A stretch of DNA of 64,000 nt from an uncultured Bacteroidales bacterium (GTDB lineage Bacteria > Bacteroidota > Bacteroidia > Bacteroidales > UBA932): NCBI GenBank assembly GCA_946999645.1, contig CAMQDS010000001.1:124001-188000 (forward strand), in the 5' to 3' direction. Below are positions 43,057-51,603 of this stretch, in pieces (position 1 is the stretch's first letter; each line of letters opens with the position of its first letter). Below the pieces are notes generated by a model. The model was not told where the DNA came from, did no database searches, and worked only from the letters and a program-made list of their open reading frames with translations. A program made the position numbers and the translations under genes.

Positions 43057-43902
43057 ATGATATCAACAGAAGACTTGAAGAAAATTTCCTCACAGGTACG
43101 GAGAGATATACTGAGAGAGGTGACATTGGCAAAATCAGGGCATCCAGGAGGTTCCATGAGCAGTGCAGACATACTTACCTCTCTGTATTTCAGAGTAATG
43201 AATCACAACCCAAAAACATGGACAAGGGACGGTAAGGGTCAAGATGTATTCATCTTATCCGCAGGGCATATTACTCCAGTATATTACTCTATATTGGCAA
43301 GAGCTGGGTATTTTCCCGTTAGTGAACTCAGTACATTCAGAAAATTCGGAAGTCGTTTGCAAGGTCATCCTTCAATTGAAAGAGGACTACCAGGAATAAC
43401 CCAAGCATCAGGTTCGCTTGGACAGGGGTTGTCTGCTGCCATAGGCATAGCATTAGGCAAAAAAGCAGATAAAGAAGACAACTTCGTATATGTCCTATGT
43501 GGAGATGGAGAAAGTGAGGAGGGACAAATATGGGAGGCAGCAGGGTTTGCGCCTCATCATAAACTGGACAACCTGATAGCAATTACCGATTGGAATGGTC
43601 AGCAAATAGATGGTACTGTAGAATCTGTTTCTGGTCAGGGAGATCTCGAAGCAAAATGGAAAGCCTTCGGTTGGAATGTCATAGTTGCTGATGGACACGA
43701 CTTCGACTCTATAATCAAAGCCTTTGAAACAGCCAAGGCAGGATATGGTTCAGGCAAGCCTTCAATGATTTTATTCAAAACAGATATGGGAAGAGGAGTG
43801 GACTTTATGGAAGGCACATGTAAATGGCACGGAAAAGCTCCTTCTGAACAACAGTGTGAGGAAGCTTTGAAGCAATTACCAGAAACTTTAGGAGACTTTT
43901 AA
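43057..43902 (+). CDS. Transketolase, N-terminal subunit
   Basis: A 281-residue protein equal to the thiamine-diphosphate-binding N-terminal part of transketolase. KSGHPGGSMSSADILTSLYF near residues 26-45 and the ThDP/Mg motif GDGESEEGQIWEAAGF ending in DWN near 178 are visible. With the next gene it makes a two-subunit transketolase that moves two-carbon units between sugar phosphates in the pentose phosphate pathway. It lies 21 bases after the NagB-LmbE gene and 2 before the C-subunit. Confidence 0.93.
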   Translation: MISTEDLKKISSQVRRDILREVTLAKSGHPGGSMSSADILTSLYFRVMNHNPKTWTRDGKGQDVFILSAGHITPVYYSILARAGYFPVSELSTFRKFGSRLQGHPSIERGLPGITQASGSLGQGLSAAIGIALGKKADKEDNFVYVLCGDGESEEGQIWEAAGFAPHHKLDNLIAITDWNGQQIDGTVESVSGQGDLEAKWKAFGWNVIVADGHDFDSIIKAFETAKAGYGSGKPSMILFKTDMGRGVDFMEGTCKWHGKAPSEQQCEEALKQLPETLGDF

Positions 43903-43904
43903 TT

Positions 43905-44858
43905 ATGACTGAATACATTGATACAGGTAAAAAAGACACCAGAAGCGGATTTGGTGCTGGACTTTACGAAGCAGGAAAAGCCAACGAAAATGTTTTTGCA
44001 TTGACAGCCGACCTTAAAGGTTCACTCAAAATGGATAAATTTGCAGACGAATTTCCTGAACGCTTTATCCAGTGCGGTATTGCAGAGGCTAATATGATAG
44101 GAGTGGCAGCAGGTTTGGCGATAACTGGTAAAATACCTTTTGCCGGTTCATTTGCTGAATTTGTAACAGGTCGTGTTTACGATCAGATACGCCAGGAAGT
44201 ATCATATGGCGAAACAAACGTAAAGATCGCATCCTCACATGCTGGAATAACGCTCGGAGAAGATGGAGCCACACATCAGACCATGGAAGATATTGCACTT
44301 ATGAGAGCCTTGCCTAACATGGTGGTAATCAACCCGTGTGACTACAATCAAACAAAGGCTGCGACCATAGCGGCAGCAGCTTACTATGGTCCTGTTTATC
44401 TGAGATTTGGTAGACCTGCAGTGCCGAACTTTACACCAGAAGATGCAAAGTTCACAATAGGAAAGGCAATCCTAATGAACGAGGGCAAAGATGTCACTAT
44501 TATTGCCACTGGACATTTGGTATGGGAAGCATTAAAAGCAGCAGAAATATTGGAAAACAATGGTATTTGTGCTGATGTATTGGATATAGCAACCATTAAA
44601 CCGCTTGACGAGCAGGCAATAATAATATCAGCTCTTAAAACACGTGCAGTCGTTGTTGCAGAAGAACACAATATGTCAGGAGGACTTGGTGAGGCTGTGG
44701 CAGGACTTCTTGTAAGAAGAGTTCCAGTTCCAGTTGAATTTATAAATGGTGGAGATAGATTTGGTCAGACAGGCACACCTTCTGAACTAATGGCAGCCTA
44801 CGGGTTGGATGCAGAACACATTGTAGAAGCGGCAAAAACTGCAATCAAAAGGAAGTAA
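43905..44858 (+). CDS. Transketolase, C-terminal subunit
   Basis: A 317-residue protein equal to the pyrimidine-binding and C-terminal domains of transketolase. DTRSGFGAGLYEAG, RFIQCGIAEANMIGVAAGLA (with the catalytic Glu of GIAEANM), SHAGITLGEDGATHQTMEDI and YLRFGRPAVP are diagnostic. The acceptor-side domain is complete. It starts 2 bases after the N-subunit and ends 1 base from the convergent trmN6 gene. Confidence 0.93.
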   Translation: MTEYIDTGKKDTRSGFGAGLYEAGKANENVFALTADLKGSLKMDKFADEFPERFIQCGIAEANMIGVAAGLAITGKIPFAGSFAEFVTGRVYDQIRQEVSYGETNVKIASSHAGITLGEDGATHQTMEDIALMRALPNMVVINPCDYNQTKAATIAAAAYYGPVYLRFGRPAVPNFTPEDAKFTIGKAILMNEGKDVTIIATGHLVWEALKAAEILENNGICADVLDIATIKPLDEQAIIISALKTRAVVVAEEHNMSGGLGEAVAGLLVRRVPVPVEFINGGDRFGQTGTPSELMAAYGLDAEHIVEAAKTAIKRK

Positions 44859-44859
44859 C

Positions 44860-45570
44860 CTATGCCCACGTATAGAAATCTTTTACAAGGCTTCTATATT
44901 CCGAAGAATAAGTATTATTTTCTTTAATATTCAAAGAGGTTTCTACCAGAGACCTCTTTTTTCTTGAAAACTCTATAATAATTCTTGAAGGGTCCTTTCG
45001 ATATACAGTATGTATCCTTATAAGATTGAATGGATGAAGATTTTTTGAATTTCCATATCGTATAACTTCAGTTTCATTTTCTATAGGAAGAATTAATGAA
45101 AGAAGCCCAGAAGCCGAAAGATGTAAATCCGAAAAATCAATAATGGACTTAAAGGAAAGAGAGTCAGAATGTCTTGCACCGGCTTTTCTAGTATCAGGAT
45201 TTTTCAACGAATTTTTAAAATAGGGAGGATTTGAAACAATAAGGTCAAATAACCCGTCACATTGAGTAAAATCAGAATGTATGGATGTCATTTTATCACT
45301 CCAAGGAGAAGTTTTAAAATTAAGAGCCGCTTCCCTTGCAGATGCCTCATCTATATCCACTCCTGTAATATGATAATTTTTAAATGGTTCTAATCTTTGA
45401 GCCAACATAAGGGCAATAGTTCCGGTCCCAGTTCCCACATCCAAGACATTGATAAAATCGTCAGTTTTAGGTAGAAATGCAGATGCGCCAAGTAATACAC
45501 CGTCTGTATTTACTTTCATTGCAGAGCAATCATTTATAATACTAAATCGCTTAAACTGAAAAGTCTTCAT
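44860..45570 (-). CDS. trmN6: tRNA1(Val) (adenine37-N6)-methyltransferase-like protein
   Basis: A 236-residue class I SAM methyltransferase. FKRFSIINDCSAMKVNTDGVLLGA near residues 6-30 is the TrmN6/YfiC start (given by parts), VLDVGTGTGTIALMLAQ near 42-58 binds SAM, and the catalytic NPPY is near 122-125. The family methylates N6 of A37 in tRNA-Val in E. coli. It overlaps the upstream lolD gene by 20 bases. Confidence 0.87.
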   Translation of the reverse strand: MKTFQFKRFSIINDCSAMKVNTDGVLLGASAFLPKTDDFINVLDVGTGTGTIALMLAQRLEPFKNYHITGVDIDEASAREAALNFKTSPWSDKMTSIHSDFTQCDGLFDLIVSNPPYFKNSLKNPDTRKAGARHSDSLSFKSIIDFSDLHLSASGLLSLILPIENETEVIRYGNSKNLHPFNLIRIHTVYRKDPSRIIIEFSRKKRSLVETSLNIKENNTYSSEYRSLVKDFYTWA

Positions 45571-46222
45571 ATTTAAACAGACCGTCCTTCATTAATACTT
45601 TCCTGTCACACATAGCAGCCAAATCAGGGTCGTGAGTTACAATAACTATAGTCTGTCCATATTTTTCTCTTAAGTCAAAAAACAGCCTATGAATTTCGCG
45701 TTTAGTGGCACTGTCCAAATTACCTGTAGGCTCATCTGCAAATATTACAGCCGGTTTGTTTATAATAGCCCGCGCAATAGCCACCCTCTGTTGTTCACCT
45801 CCCGAAAGTTCACTCGGTTTGTGATTTGCCCTCTCCTTCAATCCTACAGTTTCAAGTAAAGCAAGCGCTTGAGACTTTGCCTCTTTTTTAGAACTTCCAG
45901 CAATAAAGGCTGGCAGCATTATATTCTCAAGAGATGTAAATTCGGGTAACAGGTGGTGAAATTGAAATACAAAGCCTATCTTTTTGTTTCTAAATGCGGA
46001 TAATTTTTTCTCTGAAAGAGATAGTACATCAGTCCCATCAATAATCAGGTTACCAGCATCTGGACTTAAAAGAGTACCGAGAATTTGTAACAAGGTGGAT
46101 TTTCCAGCTCCTGATGCTCCCATAATTGCCACAACTTCCGCAGCCTGAACCTCAAAGTCAATACCTTTCAGCACCTTAAGAGTGCTGAAAGTCTTTTCTA
46201 TATTTCTCGCCTGTATTATCAT
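45551..46222 (-). CDS. lolD: ABC transporter ATP-binding protein, LolD type
   Basis: A 223-residue ATPase with Walker A GASGAGKST near residue 34, signature LSGGEQQRVAIARAI near 138 and Walker B VIFADEPTGNLDS near 160. The pattern places it in the MacB/LolD group; with LolC/E-type permeases, LolD releases lipoproteins from the inner membrane. Those permeases are not in this window. It follows the pilus tip gene by 28 bases on the same strand and overlaps trmN6. Most pilus proteins here are lipoproteins, but adjacency alone does not prove a link. Confidence 0.88.
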   Translation of the reverse strand: MIIQARNIEKTFSTLKVLKGIDFEVQAAEVVAIMGASGAGKSTLLQILGTLLSPDAGNLIIDGTDVLSLSEKKLSAFRNKKIGFVFQFHHLLPEFTSLENIMLPAFIAGSSKKEAKSQALALLETVGLKERANHKPSELSGGEQQRVAIARAIINKPAVIFADEPTGNLDSATKREIHRLFFDLREKYGQTIVIVTHDPDLAAMCDRKVLMKDGLFKYEDFSV

Positions 46223-46250
46223 AGCCTTAAACTAAGGCTGCAAATATAGT

Positions 46251-49235
46251 CTAAAAATTCTTATCTTTTACGCACCTTATGTGTCCATAGGCATGAGTTC
46301 TTCCGTCTTCATTATAGATGTGGAATTTCCTTGCTGCTCCTCCGTTACCATATTTTTCAAAGCCTTTAAGTCCGTTCTGCCATCCACTACCTTCAAGAAA
46401 AGTTGACGAGTAAAACCATGTAGCCTGTTCGCCAGGAGTTCCTTTTCCACGGCATAGTTCGTCAACTGGATTACAGTCAGCTATGAATTCCATTTCCCTC
46501 ATAGAAGGGATGCGCCAATTTCTTACCCCTTTTTCCACATAGTCAGCGCAAGGACTTCGCTTAGTTCCCTTTATGGCTGCCATTGCATCAGTAAAAGAAA
46601 TACTAAAATTTCTCTCTGATACATAGAAAGCATCATAAGGCATACCTATATCATCTGCAAATCGGTGAGGAGGCATTTCTCCCTTTGATATGAACTGAGA
46701 CGAAGTTCGTTTTGAGTGATTATTTAGCCTGTTGCATAAAACGAACCCTGGTTCATTAGCCGAGGCACCTATAAAATTTGCAAGGGTATGCATTCCCTCT
46801 TTATCATAATTATCTCCAGGCTCCTGTCCTAATGAACGAACACATCTTATATTATAGGATTTGGTCTTTTGACCAGTGGTACCTCCTCCATAATTAGGGT
46901 CGCTACCTATAGTAAATCCCTGTGTAGACCAAAGAAAGTATGGGTATAAACGCATGTTTCCTGGGGTTGAACTCACAAACCAATGTTTTTGAGACAAGTC
47001 ATCACCTCCGTTTACTCTTTCCTCAATAAGCCTAACACCAGGTGGCAATCCTTTGTCACCAAGAGCAAGATTAATCAGTTGAATGGCAGAAGGAAGATAC
47101 CAGCGAATTTCATCGTTGTCGATTTTTCCATTTCTATTCAAATCTCTATTTCGCATTAGGCACGCATAGAAAGGATTAGTTTTTACCCAATCATAAGGAT
47201 TGTATCGCTGGTCTACATAGTTTCCTGAATGATAACTCTTCCACTCCCTGCTCTCACCATTAAGATAGTCAATATTATTGTACCATCCTTGTACAAATCT
47301 CCAGTCTTCAGTAGTGTTTAGTTTCTTAGCTATGTTAGGAAGATCCACATATCCGGTTTCGTTAATACTTTCAACACCAAAAGCATAATATGGTTTACCA
47401 TCATCAAAAACCTCACATATTGTTTTAATCGACATTTGTCTTATAATAATAAGTGGATCAGCATAATATATGGATTTTTGATCTATACTTTCATGTTTAG
47501 TAAGCGCAATAATAAGTTCTCTATCAGGCTTATTTACAAATGTCTGCCATTTTACTTTCTCACCAGTATATGGGTTTTTATCATAGAAGTATTCATCTAT
47601 ATAGACAGTAAAGAACGCAGGATGATCGCCTTGACATGAAAATATGGCATCATCTCTTGTATAAAGATCTCCTACATTTTGTCTTATTAATTCCTGATTA
47701 TGTTTTAATAATTTCATAAAATCAAGAAGTGATATAAGAGGCTTGGCTACGTTCTCGGCTGGGTATCTATTTACTTGATCTTGAGTACCTGCCCAATAAA
47801 AGTACTGGTTACCATTAAATCTCGGTTTTTTTGTACGGCTATTTTGTCTGAACTGCACCCATTTTACAAGTTCTTCATACTTTTGGGGATTTGCCTCAAA
47901 TTCTTTCAATGTAAATCTTGATATACCGTATGGTGTCTTTACAACAAAGGCTAAATTAGCAATATCGACGTTCTTTACATATTCCTGAGTAATTCTCAAA
48001 AGACGTTGATCGTAATGTGCATCAACCACCCAACCTGCTGGATTTTCGGATGCAAATCCTTCTGTGTCAGGGCGGCGTTCAGAATCAGGAAATCCTGGCT
48101 CAGTTCGTACTGCCTCAACATATATATCGTCTATACCCATTACTCTAATATTATAGATGTAATGAGTATTTCGTTCAACTTTATAATCATTTGCTGGATC
48201 CTTGGCATCTGTATAGCCGAGAGGGATAGTATATTCTACATGACCAGTAACCTGTGGTGTTTTTTGAAAACTTCTAAAAGAACCCTTAATAACCACATAG
48301 GTTACATATTTAGGAGCATTTTTAAAACCAAGATTTTTCTTCCGATTTGTACCCTCCTTATTCCTTCTTGCTCTTTCTCTATATGCATTCAATCCAGAGC
48401 CATTTATCCTGTTTTGCGGCTCTAGTAAACTTTCTTGCTGATAGAAAATGAATCTATCTCCGTATCCTGTACCTATAAACGAGTTGTCAATACTGCTATA
48501 ATATTTAGATTCGCTCAAATTTAACGGTTCTTTAGAACTTATAAGCCTTTCCTCAGTAGGCAGATTAATTACTGACCACGACTCAGGAGTAAATTCAGGG
48601 CTGTTTACAATTCTAAATTCCACCTTAGCTTCAAGCCTTTGTATAGGAATTACCTTAGGATTGACACCTACTCCTTTTTTGAATTCAATATCAGTCACAT
48701 CAGAACTCATCATAAAAAGTTCATAACCTTCAACCTTTATATTGTGCATGCGATCTGATAATTTGACAATGGTTTTGTTTAGAGCATCTATAGTCTTGAT
48801 GTTGTCTAGTTCACTTTCTTCTATAGTTATTCTCTGTCTTCCATCATTAGATCCTTCTCTGATATTTGCAATAGCAACTATTTTCTTTTTCCCTGCAGGC
48901 AAATCAGTAATATTGACCTTATATGTTCCATTACTGTTTTTTATTATTTTATCACTTTTAAAAAATTCGCTTAATATCTTTTTCCCATTTTCCGGATTAA
49001 AAATAATTATATACAGATTGTTTACTCTATCCTCTGTCTCTTGTGTAGCTCCTCCACTTCTTGTTACAACATCATTAGAAGTAACGCTGAAATTGAGATA
49101 GTTTTCCTCCTGATTAAAGCCTTCTTCCTTGACATATAAGCAACTCGTCCACAAAGGGAGAGCTGTCACTATGGTAAGAATAGTCAAAAAACGCACTATT
49201 GAAATTCTGGTATGTTTATTCCTTTTTCCGTCCAT
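46251..49235 (-). CDS. Large fimbrial tip-like lipoprotein (DUF4906 type)
   Basis: A 994-residue lipoprotein, the largest of the pilus operon. The signal ends at Cys32 (LWTSC). An Arg in VTRSG (Arg59) resembles the site where trypsin-like proteases remove the N-terminal strand of type V pilins. An N-terminal fimbrillin-like sandwich follows. The C-terminal half has MRNRDLNRNGKIDNDEIRWY near 693-712, a DxNxNGxIDxDE calcium-loop pattern, and ends in a GHIRCVKDK-type domain, as in DUF4906 tip proteins. It is probably the adhesive tip. Either ATG 49235 (40-base overlap with the previous gene) or a GTG at 49196 (TAGTG) may start it; both give a signal peptide. Confidence 0.78.
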   Translation of the reverse strand: MDGKRNKHTRISIVRFLTILTIVTALPLWTSCLYVKEEGFNQEENYLNFSVTSNDVVTRSGGATQETEDRVNNLYIIIFNPENGKKILSEFFKSDKIIKNSNGTYKVNITDLPAGKKKIVAIANIREGSNDGRQRITIEESELDNIKTIDALNKTIVKLSDRMHNIKVEGYELFMMSSDVTDIEFKKGVGVNPKVIPIQRLEAKVEFRIVNSPEFTPESWSVINLPTEERLISSKEPLNLSESKYYSSIDNSFIGTGYGDRFIFYQQESLLEPQNRINGSGLNAYRERARRNKEGTNRKKNLGFKNAPKYVTYVVIKGSFRSFQKTPQVTGHVEYTIPLGYTDAKDPANDYKVERNTHYIYNIRVMGIDDIYVEAVRTEPGFPDSERRPDTEGFASENPAGWVVDAHYDQRLLRITQEYVKNVDIANLAFVVKTPYGISRFTLKEFEANPQKYEELVKWVQFRQNSRTKKPRFNGNQYFYWAGTQDQVNRYPAENVAKPLISLLDFMKLLKHNQELIRQNVGDLYTRDDAIFSCQGDHPAFFTVYIDEYFYDKNPYTGEKVKWQTFVNKPDRELIIALTKHESIDQKSIYYADPLIIIRQMSIKTICEVFDDGKPYYAFGVESINETGYVDLPNIAKKLNTTEDWRFVQGWYNNIDYLNGESREWKSYHSGNYVDQRYNPYDWVKTNPFYACLMRNRDLNRNGKIDNDEIRWYLPSAIQLINLALGDKGLPPGVRLIEERVNGGDDLSQKHWFVSSTPGNMRLYPYFLWSTQGFTIGSDPNYGGGTTGQKTKSYNIRCVRSLGQEPGDNYDKEGMHTLANFIGASANEPGFVLCNRLNNHSKRTSSQFISKGEMPPHRFADDIGMPYDAFYVSERNFSISFTDAMAAIKGTKRSPCADYVEKGVRNWRIPSMREMEFIADCNPVDELCRGKGTPGEQATWFYSSTFLEGSGWQNGLKGFEKYGNGGAARKFHIYNEDGRTHAYGHIRCVKDKNF

Positions 49236-50587
49236 TTTGATACACTTATTGTAAGTTCCTGATTAATACTTTCTGGAATTATTACAAAAACTCTATATTC
49301 TCTATTAGGGTATATAGCCCCATCATAATTTTTCCCAGAACCCTTCTCTCCTATATCTACAATATATTCTTTAGTCCGTTGCAATTTTCCTTCGTCATTA
49401 TAAATACCTATATTCAAATAGAGTTTTGGATGTTCCTGCCCGGCTTGCCATTTATTGGCAGCAGGAATAAACGGAGCAACATATTGAGGGAGTATAAGTT
49501 CATACTTTTCATCATTTAGCATTCTTGATTCATCTATCTTGTTGCCTTTCAATGGCATCGGCTCAATAGTTCTGTCTGTTCTGTCAGGTACCTTAGGTGG
49601 AGTTAAAGTTTTAAACTGAGAATAAAGGAAACCGTATGAATATGTTCCGACTTTATCTTGCAAACTTCCCTTTACACCGCAGTTTTTAACTGTTTCATAA
49701 CTATCATTTTCCCTAAATGAAGGTGTAGTCAAAAAAGGAATGTTCAAGAAACCTATGCTTTCGATGCAAAACTTTTTCGGTTTTTTGTCTTCAGTTGCAA
49801 TGTAAAACTTAAATCTCGCATAATCCCTATATAGGGGGATTTCTACTGTCATTTTTTTCTTAACATCTACAGTCTTTTTCCCAGATAGTATATACATAGG
49901 GGACTTATTGCCATAACTAAGCTCTTTAGATACCCAAGGACTTTTGTCCATCCTTTCAAACATAAAGATATTATTTGAAACGGCATCTGGCCCTACTTGT
50001 TTGTTGTATGGTACATTTGGAATCTTATATGTATTACCATATTTTTCGAAGAAAACAGGGAAACCGCTATTGTCTAAGTCTGCTTTATTGATTTTCGTTG
50101 AAAAAGGACTGTGAAAATTCCATGGCATATTATCATGTAACACACCCTTATTGTCATAATAAGCTGTTTTAGAGTCTCCAGGAAATTGATTGGCTGCATA
50201 GAAAACATAAAAATCGCACCTGCCAGTAGGAATGTCTATTTTTGTCTTATATAGACCATTCCTTTCAGCCCTACACGGTGTTATATAACTATATGTATAG
50301 GCGTGCTTGTCGTGATTATATATCATCAGCGCTATACTGATTCGCTCTTTCCGTTTGTTTGTTAATGAGCCGTTGATGAACCACTCATTTATCTCATCAT
50401 GCTTATTTCCGCCTGAACGTGTCGGCATTTCCAACCTTAGGTCTATGTTAGCATATGCAATATCTGTTTCTGTTATCACCTCTTCCTTTTTGCAAGAAAC
50501 AAGGAATATAGCCGTAACAGCTGCTATTATTGCCGCTGTACAGTTTAGAAACTTCTTTACTTCTATATTTCCCAATATATTGCTCAT
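49196..50587 (-). CDS. Accessory fimbrial subunit (FimC/Mfa3-like lipoprotein)
   Basis: A 463-residue lipoprotein with signal and lipobox Cys32 (FLVSC), an Arg in MPTRSGG (Arg57) like the processing site of Bacteroidales pilins, and two beta-rich domains (about 60-270 and 280-463). Position between the anchor and tip genes matches the minor subunits of the P. gingivalis fim and mfa clusters, which join shaft and tip. Sequence resemblance to named families is weak, so the role rests on context plus the lipobox/Arg layout. It starts 7 bases after the anchor gene. Confidence 0.7.
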   Translation of the reverse strand: MSNILGNIEVKKFLNCTAAIIAAVTAIFLVSCKKEEVITETDIAYANIDLRLEMPTRSGGNKHDEINEWFINGSLTNKRKERISIALMIYNHDKHAYTYSYITPCRAERNGLYKTKIDIPTGRCDFYVFYAANQFPGDSKTAYYDNKGVLHDNMPWNFHSPFSTKINKADLDNSGFPVFFEKYGNTYKIPNVPYNKQVGPDAVSNNIFMFERMDKSPWVSKELSYGNKSPMYILSGKKTVDVKKKMTVEIPLYRDYARFKFYIATEDKKPKKFCIESIGFLNIPFLTTPSFRENDSYETVKNCGVKGSLQDKVGTYSYGFLYSQFKTLTPPKVPDRTDRTIEPMPLKGNKIDESRMLNDEKYELILPQYVAPFIPAANKWQAGQEHPKLYLNIGIYNDEGKLQRTKEYIVDIGEKGSGKNYDGAIYPNREYRVFVIIPESINQELTISVSKWTEKGINIPEFQ

Positions 50588-50594
50588 ATATGTG

Positions 50595-51515
50595 CTATTC
50601 CGTAATAGGTACTACGTCCACTGCCTCCCAAGGCTTAACTGTAATTAAAAGGTTGAAAAAATTTTGTTTAAAGAATACATTAAGAACTGTTTCCTGTTTT
50701 CCTGATATATTCAAATCATTCTCTTTAATAAAGTCTGCAATATTAAAAGAATACAAGGCTTTATCATTTTGCCACAAAGTCATTATAAGTGGCTCTTTAT
50801 TGTCGAAACGTAAAGTGTTGAAGTCCAACTTAAATCTTTTAGCCCCTTCATTTTTGTCAAAGTTGAAATCAAAACTGGCTTTACCTTTTTGTTTACCTAA
50901 GAAATCCACTCTTGCCGTTGTCTCTCCGAGTGTCAGTCTATATCCTGCATTTTTGTTTGCAGTGTACCATGCCTGTTCTCCTTCTTTGTCACCGCACAGA
51001 ACTTCGGCATGAATCTTTATATGTTTTGAAAATAGTTCGACAGTCTCCTCACCAGCATCTCCAAAAGAAACTACTATTTGCTTACTTCCGAAGTATAGTC
51101 TGTCGTATGTGGCTTTTGCTTTGCCATCATCTGTAACTAATTCCTTACGTGAAAAAATACCTTTTTCATAATTTTCATACCCAACTGCAACTGTATTACT
51201 CAAAACATTCCCGATAGCGACAATCTTATATTCGCCGATACCAAGATTAGCGTCAAGCCTGTTTTTTTTCAAATCTTCACCCTCTATACGGTATTTCTTT
51301 ATAAGTGAATTGTTATTTTTATCATAAATGAAAACATCAATGCTTTTCATATATTCCTGCAAATGCTCTTTTCCGTCATCTGCCTTGTATGAAAATGCAA
51401 GGTTAACTCCGGGGCAATAATTCAGATTGTCATACACCAAAGCATTACATCCTGTTATAGACAGTATAGGCAACACAATGATGATAAATAGAATATATGA
51501 TAATCTTATTTTCAT
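50595..51515 (-). CDS. Fimbrial anchor lipoprotein (FimB/Mfa2-like)
   Basis: A 306-residue lipoprotein with lipobox Cys23 (SITGC). The mature start LVYDNLNYCPGVNLAFSYKA is typical of the FimB/Mfa2 family, which anchors the pilus in the outer membrane and limits its length. It lacks the Thr-Arg-Ser/Ala processing site seen in the three other subunits, as expected for a protein that stays lipidated. A hairpin separates it from the major subunit gene upstream. Confidence 0.82.
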   Translation of the reverse strand: MKIRLSYILFIIIVLPILSITGCNALVYDNLNYCPGVNLAFSYKADDGKEHLQEYMKSIDVFIYDKNNNSLIKKYRIEGEDLKKNRLDANLGIGEYKIVAIGNVLSNTVAVGYENYEKGIFSRKELVTDDGKAKATYDRLYFGSKQIVVSFGDAGEETVELFSKHIKIHAEVLCGDKEGEQAWYTANKNAGYRLTLGETTARVDFLGKQKGKASFDFNFDKNEGAKRFKLDFNTLRFDNKEPLIMTLWQNDKALYSFNIADFIKENDLNISGKQETVLNVFFKQNFFNLLITVKPWEAVDVVPITE

Positions 51516-51542
51516 CTGATAATTAAAGGTTTTTAATAAAAT

Positions 51543-51591
51543 CTTAAGGGAAGACTGTTGAGTTGTACTTATTATACAGCCCTCCCTTAAG
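51543..51591 (-). promoter_or_regulatory. Hairpin between major pilin and anchor genes (possible attenuator)
   Basis: CTTAAGGGA (51543-51551) pairs with TCCCTTAAG (51583-51591), with a further CTGT/ACAG pairing (51555-51558 with 51576-51579) after a 3-base internal loop. Read on the minus strand it lies just after the major pilin stop and is followed by ATTTTATTAAAAACC. It could partly terminate transcription or stabilise the pilin mRNA end, lowering expression of the minor subunits. Confidence 0.6.
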
Positions 51592-51603
51592 CATTAGATT
51601 GTT

